Shown here: piece after piece, positions 47,579 through 59,100 of the stretch
Layout: each line of letters starts with the position of its first letter
How positions within the stretch are numbered: position 1 is the first letter of the stretch
From: Temnopleurus reevesii
Taxonomy: Eukaryota > Echinodermata > Echinoidea > Temnopleuroida > Temnopleuridae
Assembly (NCBI GenBank): GCA_036244855.1
Contig: BQKZ01000030.1
Location: 129,981-193,980 of the forward strand
Length of the DNA stretch: 64,000 nt
Direction of reading: 5' to 3'
Program-made: the position numbers and the translations under genes
The notes under the pieces: model-generated
What the model saw: the letters and a program-made list of their open reading frames with translations, nothing else
What the model was told of the DNA's origin: nothing
The model's database searches: none

Positions 47579-47972
47579 AATGATGCAAATTGTAAGCGTT
47601 CTTTGTACGCAAATGTTGTTCTCGATGACCCCAAAGCTTGCCCGAGGCTTGCCTGACATAGCATCTAGTATATGTGCAGACTGGATTCCAAGTATTGTAC
47701 TTCGATTGTAACTAGCCTAAAGCCCTGGTCACATAGGGCCCCGGAAGCAACACGATTCACCCCGACTCTTTGTTAATTCACAGTTAACTGCCTCAGAACA
47801 ACGAGTCGGGGCAAATCGTGTTGCTTCCAGGGTCCTATGTGACCAGGGCTTAAGGAATACCAAGTAACTAGGGATGTCAGCAAGAAACTGGCATAGATTT
47901 GGATATGTTAGTAAACCAGCCGATTATAAATTCACCTAGGTTTGCTATGCGAAAAGGGAAAGTATTTTGATT
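47579..47972. repeat. Local duplication, copy B (carries a hairpin)
   Basis: Second copy of 46736-46978, split by the hairpin at 47717-47854. Confidence 0.75.
47717..47854. mobile_element. 138-bp hairpin MITE (AGCCCTGGTCACATAGG arms)
   Basis: Near-perfect foldback: AAGCCCTGGTCACATAGG...GGAAGCAACACGATT against AATCGTGTTGCTTCC...CCTATGTGACCAGGGCTT. Junctions CTAA and TTAAGG against TTTAAAGAATACC in the empty copy A suggest a TAA or TTAA target. Confidence 0.9.
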
Positions 47973-48883
47973 TGCATAAATGAAAGTGAAGTTGGGTGCA
48001 TTCCCTCCTGTTAACCTGTAGTGCAATGTGTTTATACAATGGCTCCTTTAGATCAGATGACATGAACTTTATCAATAATGACTGATAACTAAACTTCCTG
48101 ATGTTGTAAAACAGAAAGGAAAAACTGACATTTCATGGCACAGTGGCATTCTCTGCTGCAGACTATATACCTGTACTCAGGCAATTCCATGCAAAGAGTC
48201 ATTTCTGTTACATCGACAGAGGTGCATGATGATGATGATGGTCTCTTATAAAGCGATGGTCTCTTATAAAGCGTTGGCCTCCGACTCAGCTGGGCGCTCA
48301 TGGCACTCAATTACTCAAAATATTGTCTCACAGATTGCATTACTTCTCTTTAAGCAAACGATGCTCAGACAAAAGATTTGGACAAACTGAACAACTTCGT
48401 TCAAGCCATCACAATAGTCATGTCTACACTTCGAGTCGCAACCTTAAGGTTTCAGAAACTACAACAGAATTATGGAAGCTTATGCGTTCAGCACGACGGC
48501 AAGGTATTCAACTCACAAAGGCGCCTTGGTGTGGTTGGAAAGGCTAGGAGACGACTTTTACAAGAGAGACTTGTAAAATCTCGCCTTCGCGCTGTATCTG
48601 CAAGCTTCCGTATTTCTGTCATAGTCTCTGAAACCATATGGTTTCGCCTCTCAATGTGAACCCAACTACTACCTTCCTGCTCACAAATAAAAATAGCTTC
48701 TCCTTCAATTCACTGAATGGATGCAACACCGATTCAACATCTCTCCACAGAATATCAGAGGGAAGCAAATTTCATTTGTATACCTCTTGCGAATGCTTCA
48801 ATGGAAGTTGTTTCCTCAGTCCAAGTCCTTTGTCCCAAATGTTCACAACACGTGACAGCTGTTCAATCACCATGCGCACGTGG
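47973..48883. other. Intergenic DNA with a short GAT repeat and dispersed-repeat tail
   Basis: At 48226-48300 a (GAT)n run is followed by two copies of GGTCTCTTATAAAGCG and GCTCATGGCACTCAATTA, resembling the repeat at 6190-6480. The balanced-composition frames at 48323-48883 have no family resemblance. Confidence 0.5.
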
Positions 48884-48903
48884 GGGGGGGGGGGGGGGGG
48901 GGG
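48884..48903. repeat. Poly-G run
   Basis: About 20 consecutive G, close to the longest homopolymer in the window; may be an end or collapse artefact. Confidence 0.85.
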
Positions 48904-49344
48904 CTGGCCCTCCCTCTTATTTCCATGGCAGAGTGGAAACCTTCTTTGCTGTTCACTATTATATTAAATTAATTACCTTTTTTTCATTTCCATCTGATTT
49001 TTTCCATCATCCTCAGTCCGTATTTTGCAAGTTCAATTCATATCTACATGTACATGTGTGCTGTAAGATTCGTGCCATTGATAGCCTTAAGTTTAACTTC
49101 ATTGCCGCCTCTTTCGTTATTGCTGGAGACGCTTACGTCGACTTGCACTGTTGCACACAAAATCTACAAACCCGTAGCAATACGAATGAACAGCACTGGG
49201 GACAGATATGAGATGGCAGGATTTAACCTCATTGATTGATGGTGCCCTGAAATTTTCGTTGAGGTTTTGTTTTCACAAATTTTTTGACATTTCAAAATGA
49301 AAACTTTACTCATTAAAACTCACAAAGATTGTGTAAGGTCTAAG
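48904..49344. other. Intergenic DNA, no gene seen
   Basis: Nothing recognised. Confidence 0.45.
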
Positions 49345-49469
49345 TACAGATGGACAGAAATAAAGTTATCATTGTCCCACCAAATCCCACGAGAATGCAT
49401 GTGTCTTGCATAGGCTAGGCTTTGATGGGACGGTGGGAAACTGTAAACTCTTTTTCTGTTCATACTGTA
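49345..49469. mobile_element. 125-bp TA-flanked hairpin MITE, copy 2
   Basis: Ends TACAGATGGACAGAAATAAA and TCTGTTCATACTGTA match the element at 16260-16382; the core shares the AATGCATGTG/AACACATGCATT phrase. Confidence 0.85.
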
Positions 49470-51102
49470 GTAGTGTAAGTTAGTGTAACATTTAATTTTT
49501 CAAGGCATGGAAATAATAACTCGCTATAAATATGTAAAAAGGTCTGAAATTCAGGGAATTCAGTATTCCCGTGAAAACTCCACCCCTCCATTGACTAACT
49601 CGTTAGCATTCGTTTTCAGCACCCAGTGACCTCATTTAATATTTCCATACCTACCATGTCAATGATAAACTTTTATTTTAACGTCACATATAAATAAATG
49701 ATGTGCACGGGACGGGAGAGGTGGCTTATTTCACGATGTGGCAGTGAATTCGCTAAATTTTATGTAAACTGAAGTATTGGCTTATAAGTTTGACTGTTTA
49801 GGCCCTATTCACTTACCAGTTCAATGCCACTGCCAGTCTGCGAGTGCAAGGCATCAACTTAGATCAAGTCAAGATCAGATGTTGTTGATTCCTACGTGTT
49901 GCGGCAATACGACTTCAATTCAGTGCAAGATTCTGCCTGTTGCGGCGAAAATGAGCTCGACGTCTATGCGTTTAATGAGCTCAATTGAAGCTCAAAGGTG
50001 ATCACTAATACCTAAAAATTGTCAAATTGAATTTCAAGAATGTTAGATCAGTCAATGATGAATTTCAAGAGTAAAAACAGCTGGAACGACAGGCCTTTTT
50101 CATAAGCTAACTCCGCCCGACACTCCCCCAGGCGCGCGCTTGGCTGATACGGGAACGACAGGACGAGCGATTTTCTCTATTCACTTTGTACACAATCGAC
50201 GTCCGAAATATCACAGACCTCATATTTCCGATAATTTCGGAGACATTCCATTATTCTACACATCTGTAGCACAGTGACAAACAACGTAGTACATACAGCA
50301 AGCTCCGTGATCTTTCTTCAGCAAACGTTATCGTATGGGGGTGGGGCAGAAGGGAGCGTAGAAATTATATAATCTATTAAAGGGTTGTTAAATGTGCCAA
50401 AGACGTTTTTTTTTTTTACAGCGAAACGGTGCCAGCAGAGAAAGGAGAGCGAAAATTTATGATTATTTTTTTTTTTGCTCTTCATGAGCTTTAGGACTGC
50501 ATCTTCAAGATCAGCCAAGCTACAGCGCCAATCCCCCCCCCCCGCCCCGTTAGGTGCTTGTCTGAAAGTAAAAATCATCTTATGTAATCATCCTAAATTT
50601 AATTTTATATCAATAAATTAATTTGATTTGATTTGATTCATAATCCTCAAAGATTAATAGCTCTTTCAAGGGGCACATGTTGCAAAGAATTAAAAGAAGA
50701 AGAGGGAAGTAATCATAATCCTATAAGGAGAACTCCACGCCAGAAAAATCTGATTGTGGAAAAATTGGACAAACCCATTTTTAAAAAAAAGTTTAAGCGA
50801 ATTCAGACAATATAAAGAAGAAAGATTTGAATAGTGTGGTACGGGTTACTTTTCGAGAAATTAAAAAATTGTCAACGCTGTTGCATTTTTTGCAAATTGG
50901 CAACTTAGGGTCCCATGACATGACGTGTTGATGACATATTATATTCGTCCCATTTCTACATAAAGCGTAGTATAATGGGTACGCCCTCATAAAATGTGGC
51001 CGCCCCAGGTCAAGTGCAATCCTGGCTATATACGCGCCTCTATTCGGTGTAATTTCTGGCAATTTCCCCGCTTTGACTCTTATTGCAGCGCTCTCAGCCA
51101 CT
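49470..51102. other. Intergenic DNA with a CpG-richer patch
   Basis: At 50080-50180 GGAACGACAGG occurs twice around a patch with ACTCCGCCC and GGCGCGCGC, which could be promoter-like. A minus-strand phrase near 50460-50535 (WRCSLADLEDAVLKLMKS) looks protein-like but is flanked by A/T runs and lacks convincing splice sites. Confidence 0.4.
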
Positions 51103-51256
51103 CGTCACAGATCATTGAACGAACAGGAAAATCAAGAAATGCTCGTCACAGATTGGGAGGCCTCGTCACGCATTAATCAGAGATGTGACGTAACAATGCG
51201 CAGCTGCACGCAAAATGTGACGTGTACTTCTGGTCGACGTGCCCTTCGTCACAGAT
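51103..51256. promoter_or_regulatory. Cluster of CRE-like sites
   Basis: Within 154 bp: CGTCACAGAT at 51103, 51144 and 51247, CGTCACG at 51164, TGACGTAA at 51186 and TGACGTGT at 51218. CREB/ATF-type factors bind TGACG half sites. The patch is CpG-rich and directly precedes the ATC satellite. No transcript can be assigned to it. Confidence 0.5.
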
Positions 51257-51279
51257 GACTGAAATCGAAACTGCTCTAA

Positions 51280-51999
51280 TATCATCGTCATCATCATCAC
51301 AATCCCCATCATCATCATCATCAATAGCATCATCACCATATTGTCACTATCATCACCATCATTATCATCATCATCTTCATTATCATCCTCATCATCATCA
51401 CCACCATCCCCATCATCATCATCATCATCACCATCATTATCATCATCACCGCCATCATCATCATCATCATCATCCAAATCATCATTATCACCATCATCAT
51501 CATTATCACCATCATCATCATCATCATCATCCCAATCATCATTATCACCATCAATAACTTTATCACCATTACCATAATAGCATCACTATGATCATCATCA
51601 CTTCCACATATCCATGATAATCATCGTCATCATCATCATCATCCAAATCATCATTATCACCATCATCATCATTATCACCATCATCATCATCATCATCATC
51701 CCAATCATCATTATCACCATCAATAACTTTATCACCATTACCATAATAGCATCACTATGATCATCATCACTTCCACATATCCATGATAATCATCGTCATC
51801 ATCATCATCATCATCATCATCATCACCATCATTATCATTACCATCATAACCATCATAATCATCATCATCATCATCATTGTCATCATCGTCATCACCATCA
51901 CCATCAAAATCCTCACCATCAACACCATCACTCGCATCATCACCACAATCATCTCGATCTTCACCAACATCATCACTACCATTATCATAATTATCATCA
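51280..51999. repeat. Imperfect (ATC)n satellite with a recent 169-bp duplication
   Basis: About 720 bp of CATCAT/ATTATC triplets. The block 51466-51634 is repeated next to itself at 51635-51803, apparently without a single difference, including the non-triplet phrase CATAATAGCATCACTATGAT. Asp-rich, His-rich and Met-rich frames here are translations of the repeat. Confidence 0.95.
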
Positions 52000-54900
52000 C
52001 AATGTGGTAAAGGCATGTATTCACATCCAAAATCAAACATAAAATCACAACCAGGAGTAATGTTATCACACAATCTTTTACTCAAATCATTAGATATCAG
52101 ATTTACATACAATGAAATATTATCTCCTAATTCAAGTGAAATAATAATCCACATATAACTCTACTATAACATTGAAGCCCTGAAGTAACTAATATGACAT
52201 CTTCAAAGAAACCTCTGTGTATAGACCTAAAATCTTAGAAAAAACTACTATAATTTATGACGATTAGGTAGGTATTAAAATGAATTTATCAAAACTATTC
52301 TCAAAATAGTTTCTTGGATGGTGTAAAATTTGTCAAAAAACAGCAATACGCTAAGGCTAACCGAATCTAAATCTGAAGTAGCACTTTACCCCATAACTAC
52401 TGTCGTAGAATGCTAAGATTTCAAAAAGATGTGAAATATAAAGATAAGTACATGATCATCAAAATGCATGATTTTTACTTTATCAACAAAGACTAGAAAA
52501 GTTTTCCTAAAGGTTACCATATATATAAATGAATTGGTAGAAATTTACAGGTCTGTTGAAGGTAAGGAAGCCTTTTATTCGGATAATTGTAAGAGAAACA
52601 TAAAGCGTTACAGACTAGCCACAGTATAGCCAGATATTTTGGCGGTTTGCCACTTAATTAACATATTTTGTGGTGTATAAAATTAATGTTGCATCCGTAA
52701 TAAATCATTCTCAGTCCTTACTATTTGACAAGCGGAGCCTGATTACAGCTACCAAAAATGCATTTAAATGGCGAAAAATTAATTGATTGCATTTATCAAA
52801 CCATAATAATCTACCAAATGACAAATTTCATCACAAAGATGCAACCAAAACTTGTTTTCTGGAGGCATCTCACAAGAAACGGTAACTATTTGAGTGGTAT
52901 TATTGAGTCACAGACTGCCACGATTATGCAGGGGAAATTTACAGACTATTTTCGCGGGTTGTAAATTACACGACCAGGACAATTTATTCCTGCAAAAATT
53001 ACCTGCTGTACAGTATGTATGATACACGAGTGATCTTTGGCTCACACTGGAAAATTAGATTCTCTATGACGCTAAAGTGAAAATGTAATAACAAGAAGCG
53101 TAGGTTTAGGTAAGGAAGATTTTATACACTGGGTTACAAAGTTTACATGGCCCCATTTTATGTGGGTATATTAGACACTACAACAAATAAGACAGATCAC
53201 TTGGTAGCATTTCTGTAGTATGAGTAGAATATTTGAATTGGAACTCAGAAAGAAAATGGAATAGTGTATGCTCCCATGAAATAATTCAGAGTGCACCTCA
53301 AACTATCTGCAATGGAAAAATTGAAATGTACATGTAAATGTTATTTCTTCTTTCCCTTATCTTTCATAGCAATGCACTGTGGAACATTGTCATATAGCGC
53401 ACTGATATAATGCGCTTTGGAAGTAACGAGGTGATTTTTGGTGCCCGAATTCTTGTTGTCTATTTCATTCTAGCCCTGATATAACAAAGTTAGAATATAA
53501 AGAGAACAGTTTGCTGGTCCCAAGGACCTCATTATAACAAGGATCAACTGAACAAATGAAATGAAATGAAATGGATGCTAAACTTAAGAATGAGTGGGAT
53601 GTTGGGAACTTACTGAAGTTCATATCATATCAATATACTACTTTTACTTCATTCTACAAATGTAATTAGATTAACTAAACATAACAAACAGAAAAACCCT
53701 CCTTCATTCATCTGTGATCTAAATTAATACACTTCAAATTCATTCAAGAGTTTGATAAAATTTGTAGAAATGGTTAAGCTGTATTTTTTTTTTGGGGGGG
53801 GGGGGGGTGTAAAATACACTTAACAAAAGGGAGAATTCAGTGTTGGATATAAATGGCATGGCATTCATATACAGTTACATGCGTGAAATGAGAAACTACA
53901 AGTAGATTACAGATATCAAATAGAAAATTATAAGAGAGAGTGTAAATGTTAAAACAAAGAAAAGAAAATGTAATATTATAAACATCCAGTTGCAAATTGC
54001 TGCAAAAATCTATTTTTTCTCCTCACAACTATTGATCACTACAATGAACAGTATTGCAAACTTTTTTTATACAAAATAATAATACATGTTAATTTCACAA
54101 AAAACACATTATTAGATGTGATTTCAAGTGTTCTATCAGAAATCCATTCTTATTCTTATACTGTCATACATACAAAATGGCAAAAGAAAACATCTGACTG
54201 GGATACAGTCATGACTAAGCTAATTAACTTGTAAATAGTTTCTTATCTTGATGCAGTAAGTGTTTTTAATCATCAGTTCCCTCACGGCCCCACATACAAA
54301 TATTGTGGAAACATTCTTAAATAACTAATGGAGTGTTATAATTTGATCACCTTTTACAAAAATGGCTTTTGGGCAATTATCTGTGACATGCATGATCTAA
54401 AAAGATGAATTTTTTTAAAATACATAATCCAATTTCAAAATAAGACGCATTGAATTTCATCAATAGGTTTCCCAATATTCATGAAGATTCACTTATTACC
54501 CTCAAAAGGAGCTATGACTCATCACAGTTTGTCATTACGTCACAGATCAATGGGCATGAATTTTGCGTAATACACATGCATCACACAGAATACATTTTCA
54601 ATGATCTGTGACATGATGGCCAACTATGATAAGTCATCAGTTCACGTTGATGTTGATGATTTACTCTTCATGAATACTGAGAAAAATATACACAAAATGC
54701 ATTGCTTCCACCATCAATATGAGATTTTGTAACTAAAAATTAACATTTTGGTTACACAAGTCACAGATACTTGCCCTTTAGCAGATGGCTTCAAAACCAC
54801 TGGTTCCAAACAAACTGCTTGGTTTACTCACAACACCAACCCAAAGCTTAGTGGAAACACTGCGACCTCCCTTGGATAAGAAGTGTCAACGTCATATTTT

Positions 54901-55089
54901 GACTAGATGCTTAGAGTAGCGGTTTTTCATCAAGTCATCATTCTTCAGTCCATCACCAGCAGTTCGTTGTTGGGAATGGCTGAAAAAAGATGGACGTCAG
55001 TGCATCCCTACCTTATCTCGGTACTAGAAAGTAGTGATTAATTGCAAATCAATGGCATCAGGAGTCGTGGACAGACTTCTCTTCTTTCA
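52000..55089. other. Intergenic AT-rich DNA, no gene seen
   Basis: No supported gene. 53370-53545 looks like a worn dispersed element (phrases CTGATATAA and CATTATAACAAGGATCAACTG). A T/G homopolymer pair lies at about 53785-53806. Confidence 0.5.
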
Positions 55090-55175
55090 AGCCATGCATG
55101 AAACAGTGAATTTGATAGGCTCCTGCTGATCAACTCTGACTTGCAGTATATTGTACCTTTCTAGCAACATCCCCT
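55090..55175. mobile_element. Right-arm fragment of the TTGCTAGAAAGTTG hairpin family
   Basis: CTGATCAACT...GACTTGCAGTATATTGTACC then TTTCTAGCAACAT matches the right half of 20338-20520. Confidence 0.65.
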
Positions 55176-55953
55176 TACAGTGCTACAAAGAAATGATGTC
55201 ATTCAATGGTAAGAAAGCCTGCCGCAACTTACCGGTAAAAACTTATCTTAAATTTGATAGTCAGGCGATTCCACAAAAGTGACAAGTCCATTACAACAAA
55301 AAAGTGAATCTCTTTACTATTCATTGAAACTCAATACATATGAAACAGATCGCATCCGTGACAGATTGAATTTCAAGGAATTTCACCAAGACTTGAACTT
55401 GCTCTTATCGCAACGGACATGAAAAAGCTGTGGAATCACCCTTGGCTGACCATATCGTTTGCTATAATCCTACAAACAAAACATATCCCTAACACTTAAA
55501 ACATTATACATTCTCACACTCCTTCCTGATCACAGCTGCAATCATTATCATATAAAATAACTACGTACTCCAAAAATACAATGGATACATCACATGGATT
55601 ATGTCAAGATAAATCTTTCTCTACCCTCATACAAGGGATAGAATCAGAATTATTTCCCTATTTTTTTCTCGTTGGATGTTGTGCAAGACACTTAACCTTT
55701 AATCCCCCCTTGGAATCCCTAGATGAATTCATATATCAAGATTTTCACATGATTTCTACAAAAACATCGACCATCCCTGCAGTCTGCATCTCACTAAATA
55801 ATTGTCCACATGACAAGAAATTTGCATAAAATAAAGGTGACTATCTATCTCATACACCCAATATTTGGAACAGTTTTTTCTTCAATACGTTAGAGAGGAG
55901 GGAAGGAGGGAATGAGAGAAAAGGGGGGTGGGGTGGGGGAGGGAGAGGTGTAA
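55176..55953 (-). other. Downstream flank or 3' UTR of UBE2L3
   Basis: The bases just after the UBE2L3 stop (about 55893-55950) are a G/A-rich tract on the plus strand, so the 3' UTR begins pyrimidine-rich. The polyadenylation site was not located. Confidence 0.45.
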
Positions 55954-56105
55954 TTATTTGGGTATCGGCTCGCCATATTTCCTAGTGAACTCTTCTGCAT
56001 TCTTCATGAATTTCTTCTTATCCTTGGTGTATTCCTCTGCTATGTCTCCCCTCAGAGGGTGCTCTGGCTCAGGGTCGTGAACAAGGGCCACAAGAGCTTG
56101 GATAA
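55954..56105 (-). CDS. UBE2L3: UBE2L3 coding exon 4 (C-terminal helices)
   Basis: Two bases complete Ile104, then [20 protein letters not shown]...KYGEPIPK and TAA at 55954-55956. Acceptor CTTTTTCTCAATCCAG. Ends ...PIPK, where the human protein ends KRPVD. Confidence 0.97.
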
Positions 56106-59100
56106 CTGGATTGAGAAAAAGAGTGAAAAAAATAAGAATTATTTCATTACTCAAAATGGACAATGCCCCCAAATTCTGAAAACTGCATTACCTTTTATGT
56201 TTGCAAAGGTATATTAATTGTCATAACAAGTAAAAATTACAATGCGCCATTGATTGATATTTGCAGTGTCTGCAGTGCTTGCGTAAGGTTAAAAGTGACC
56301 TCTCCGCAACCACCAATAAGAAGTGCTTATTTCAATTAGCGTTTTGGTTTTTTTACAGTTAACATAGTTTTTCTTCACAAAGAAGATAAAAGAGAGAATT
56401 CCACGACTTTTCCATAACTTCATTATGATGGCCTCTACCTCCCCTAACAGCTAATTTCACCAACTATTTTACTATAAATGACAAGATCTACATGTAGTAT
56501 CAGTAGTACATGAGTTGTTTTATGATCAGGGTACCATTTTCATTTCACCAACCTCAACAGCAACAGGATTCCTTTACTTTTCACAAATTCCGACATTCCA
56601 TGACCACAAATTTTAACAGAATTTTCAGGTCTGCGGGAACACAGATTGTTTGATATTTCTCAAATTTGACTCTTTATTTATATCGTCAACAAGCTACTTA
56701 ACGCTGAGTCAGGTAACATTGACAAAATATGTGGTACTTTAGATTAGGAGACCTGGGAGGTGTTTCACCAAGATAAGACTTTACGCACGACTTTACATTC
56801 GACTGGTATCAGTTCTCGCGCTGAATGCGCGTAGTATTATGAATTATTACCCGCAAGAAGGGATACCAGTCGAACTTAAAGTAGTGCGTAAGGTCTTTCT
56901 TATCTTGGTGAAACGCCTCCCTGGGTTGTGTTTCATAAAGCTGTTCGTAGATCTGTGCATAACTGTATGATTGACTGTTGATCCTTTCTCGCCTGGCACT
57001 GAATTGCACAGCTTTATTTAACAGAACCCTGGGCAGTGTTTCACCAAGATAAGAACATCTTTAAGAATAACCATAAAGAAGAGTCCATTCTTGTGCATAC
57101 TAATTGATAAAATTATGAGTATTCAGTGCAAGAACTGATACCAATCATTCTTAAAGTCTTTCTTATCCTTGTGATGAACCGCCCAAGGTTATGTTTCATA
57201 AGGTATTTCTAGATCCATGCAAGAGACTGGTGACCCTTTGCTACACCCAATGACAATTCCTATTGCTGAGTTGCATCTTTTAGAAAGGGTCACCAGTTCT
57301 TACTCGTGTATACATCTGTTCAGCTTTATGTAACACAACCAAGGAGTTGTATTCTTACAAGGTCATACTCTAGAAAGCTGTCTTTGCATTATGGCCCATC
57401 CTCAAGCATAACAAAGCTGGCATTTGCCATTTCAGCACAATAATAGTTTACATACAGTCAAACCTGTCTATAGTGGCCACTGTCTATAGTGACCACCTGT
57501 CTATAGTGGCCACTGTCTATAGTGACCACCTGTCTATAGTGGCCACTGTCTATAGTGACCACCTGTCTATGGTGGCCATGTAAATTGACTCCCTCCAGGT
57601 GAAAATGCATGTTGTGGAACCTGTCTATAGAGGCCACCTGCCTACACTGGCCACTCTTTCTGTTTCCCTTGGGGTGGCCACTGTAGACAGGTTTGACTGT
57701 ATTGTGCTCTAAAGTATCTTTAAACCAAAGCAGGATTTACCGGGCCCAGAACAAGTCTTTAACATTTTACTGTCTCTGTTAAAGGGATTGGCCAGATTCG
57801 GAAAGTAGGAGATAGCTAGTCTGAAAGTACAGACACTTGGCTTTGGTTTTCCGCCATGTGCACAGTGCAGAAGTAAGAGTCTGCTTTTAATATGAGAGGA
57901 AGAAGCAATGCAGAAGTAAAACAGTCTGTGATGTAGTATGTGAATGCATATGTACACACCAAATGCTAGTGATCTGTACTTGCAGGCTAGGAGATAGCAA
58001 TAGCGATAACTATTTTTGCAGTTGGATCGATACACACTCTGTCACAGGTAAATCTTGTAATGCTATTTGAGAATTTCATCCATCAAGTTGGTAATTTGGT
58101 TGACTCTGTCAGCCTGTGATGCTCACCAAGGCCGGTATTTCAAAAAGTTAAGAAATACATTGAGAACGAGTGGTATCAGTTCTTGTGCTTAATGACTGAT
58201 AATTGTAACAGTATGCAACACAAGTGACCTGTAGCATTAAAGATACAATTACACTTAAATGATAAATATCAATCGTAAGTTTATGGCAAAACGAGTACCA
58301 TAGAGATATGATTAATTGAAAATTAATCAGACCTCATTTATGTTACAGGTCCAAGAACTGATGTAATTTATTCTTACAGTCTTAATTGTAACTAGATGCA
58401 ACCCTGCTCAGATTTATCAAAACTCACTTTGGTCTGTCTTAGTTGCTGGTTTCCAGTTCTCAGGTGAGATGATCGGCAGACATACTTGTCCTTTCTCGTC
58501 AATATTTGGGTGGTAGATTTTCGTTTTGAAGGTTATCTTGGGCGGCTTGAACGGGTACTCTGCGGGGTAGACTATTTCAATCTTGAAGGCAGCTTTAGAG
58601 AATGGTGGACAACTCTGTGGGAATAAGGGATAGAAAACATAATAGAGAACGTCGATGTAGGGCATTAACCCTTTCAGGATGATAGAAAACGTTTTGTGCT
58701 TTGGTTCAATAACTTTTTATTTAGTGCTCTAAAAATACATCAGATGCATGAGCAGGAAGAGATATTCTACACTAAATCTGATCATTTCTATTCTGTCACC
58801 ATTCGTCGCTGGATGCAGAGAATTTTTCAATGAAAGTAATCACTAAAATGATCATAAATCCTTAGACTGTCAAAGCAGACATCAATATGGGAGGGAAAAA
58901 TAGAAGGATAGAAAAGATCTTTGTAGTGCTTTAAGTTAAAAATATCCAGTATTAACAAGCACTATAGCCCTACATGTAATATTGAGAACTTGTAAAGTTT
59001 AATTAACTTTAATTTAGACCTGGGGTCCCAGTACATGCATGTAAAACTTTTAAAAGTTTTTCCATTAGAAATAAAATAAAAAAGCAACCTCAGGAGGAAT

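Noticed and set aside
48378..49211. Frames of 74-164 codons in balanced-composition DNA
   Set aside because: Overlap one another in different registers, run through a poly-G tract and match no family I know.
50318..50578. Possible exon (DWRCSLADLEDAVLKLMKS, minus strand)
   Set aside because: Protein-like for only about 20 codons, followed by A-rich runs; no clear donor or acceptor and no family recognised.
51166..52154. Asp-rich, His-rich and Ser-rich open frames over the ATC satellite
   Set aside because: Same reason; the repeat explains them completely.
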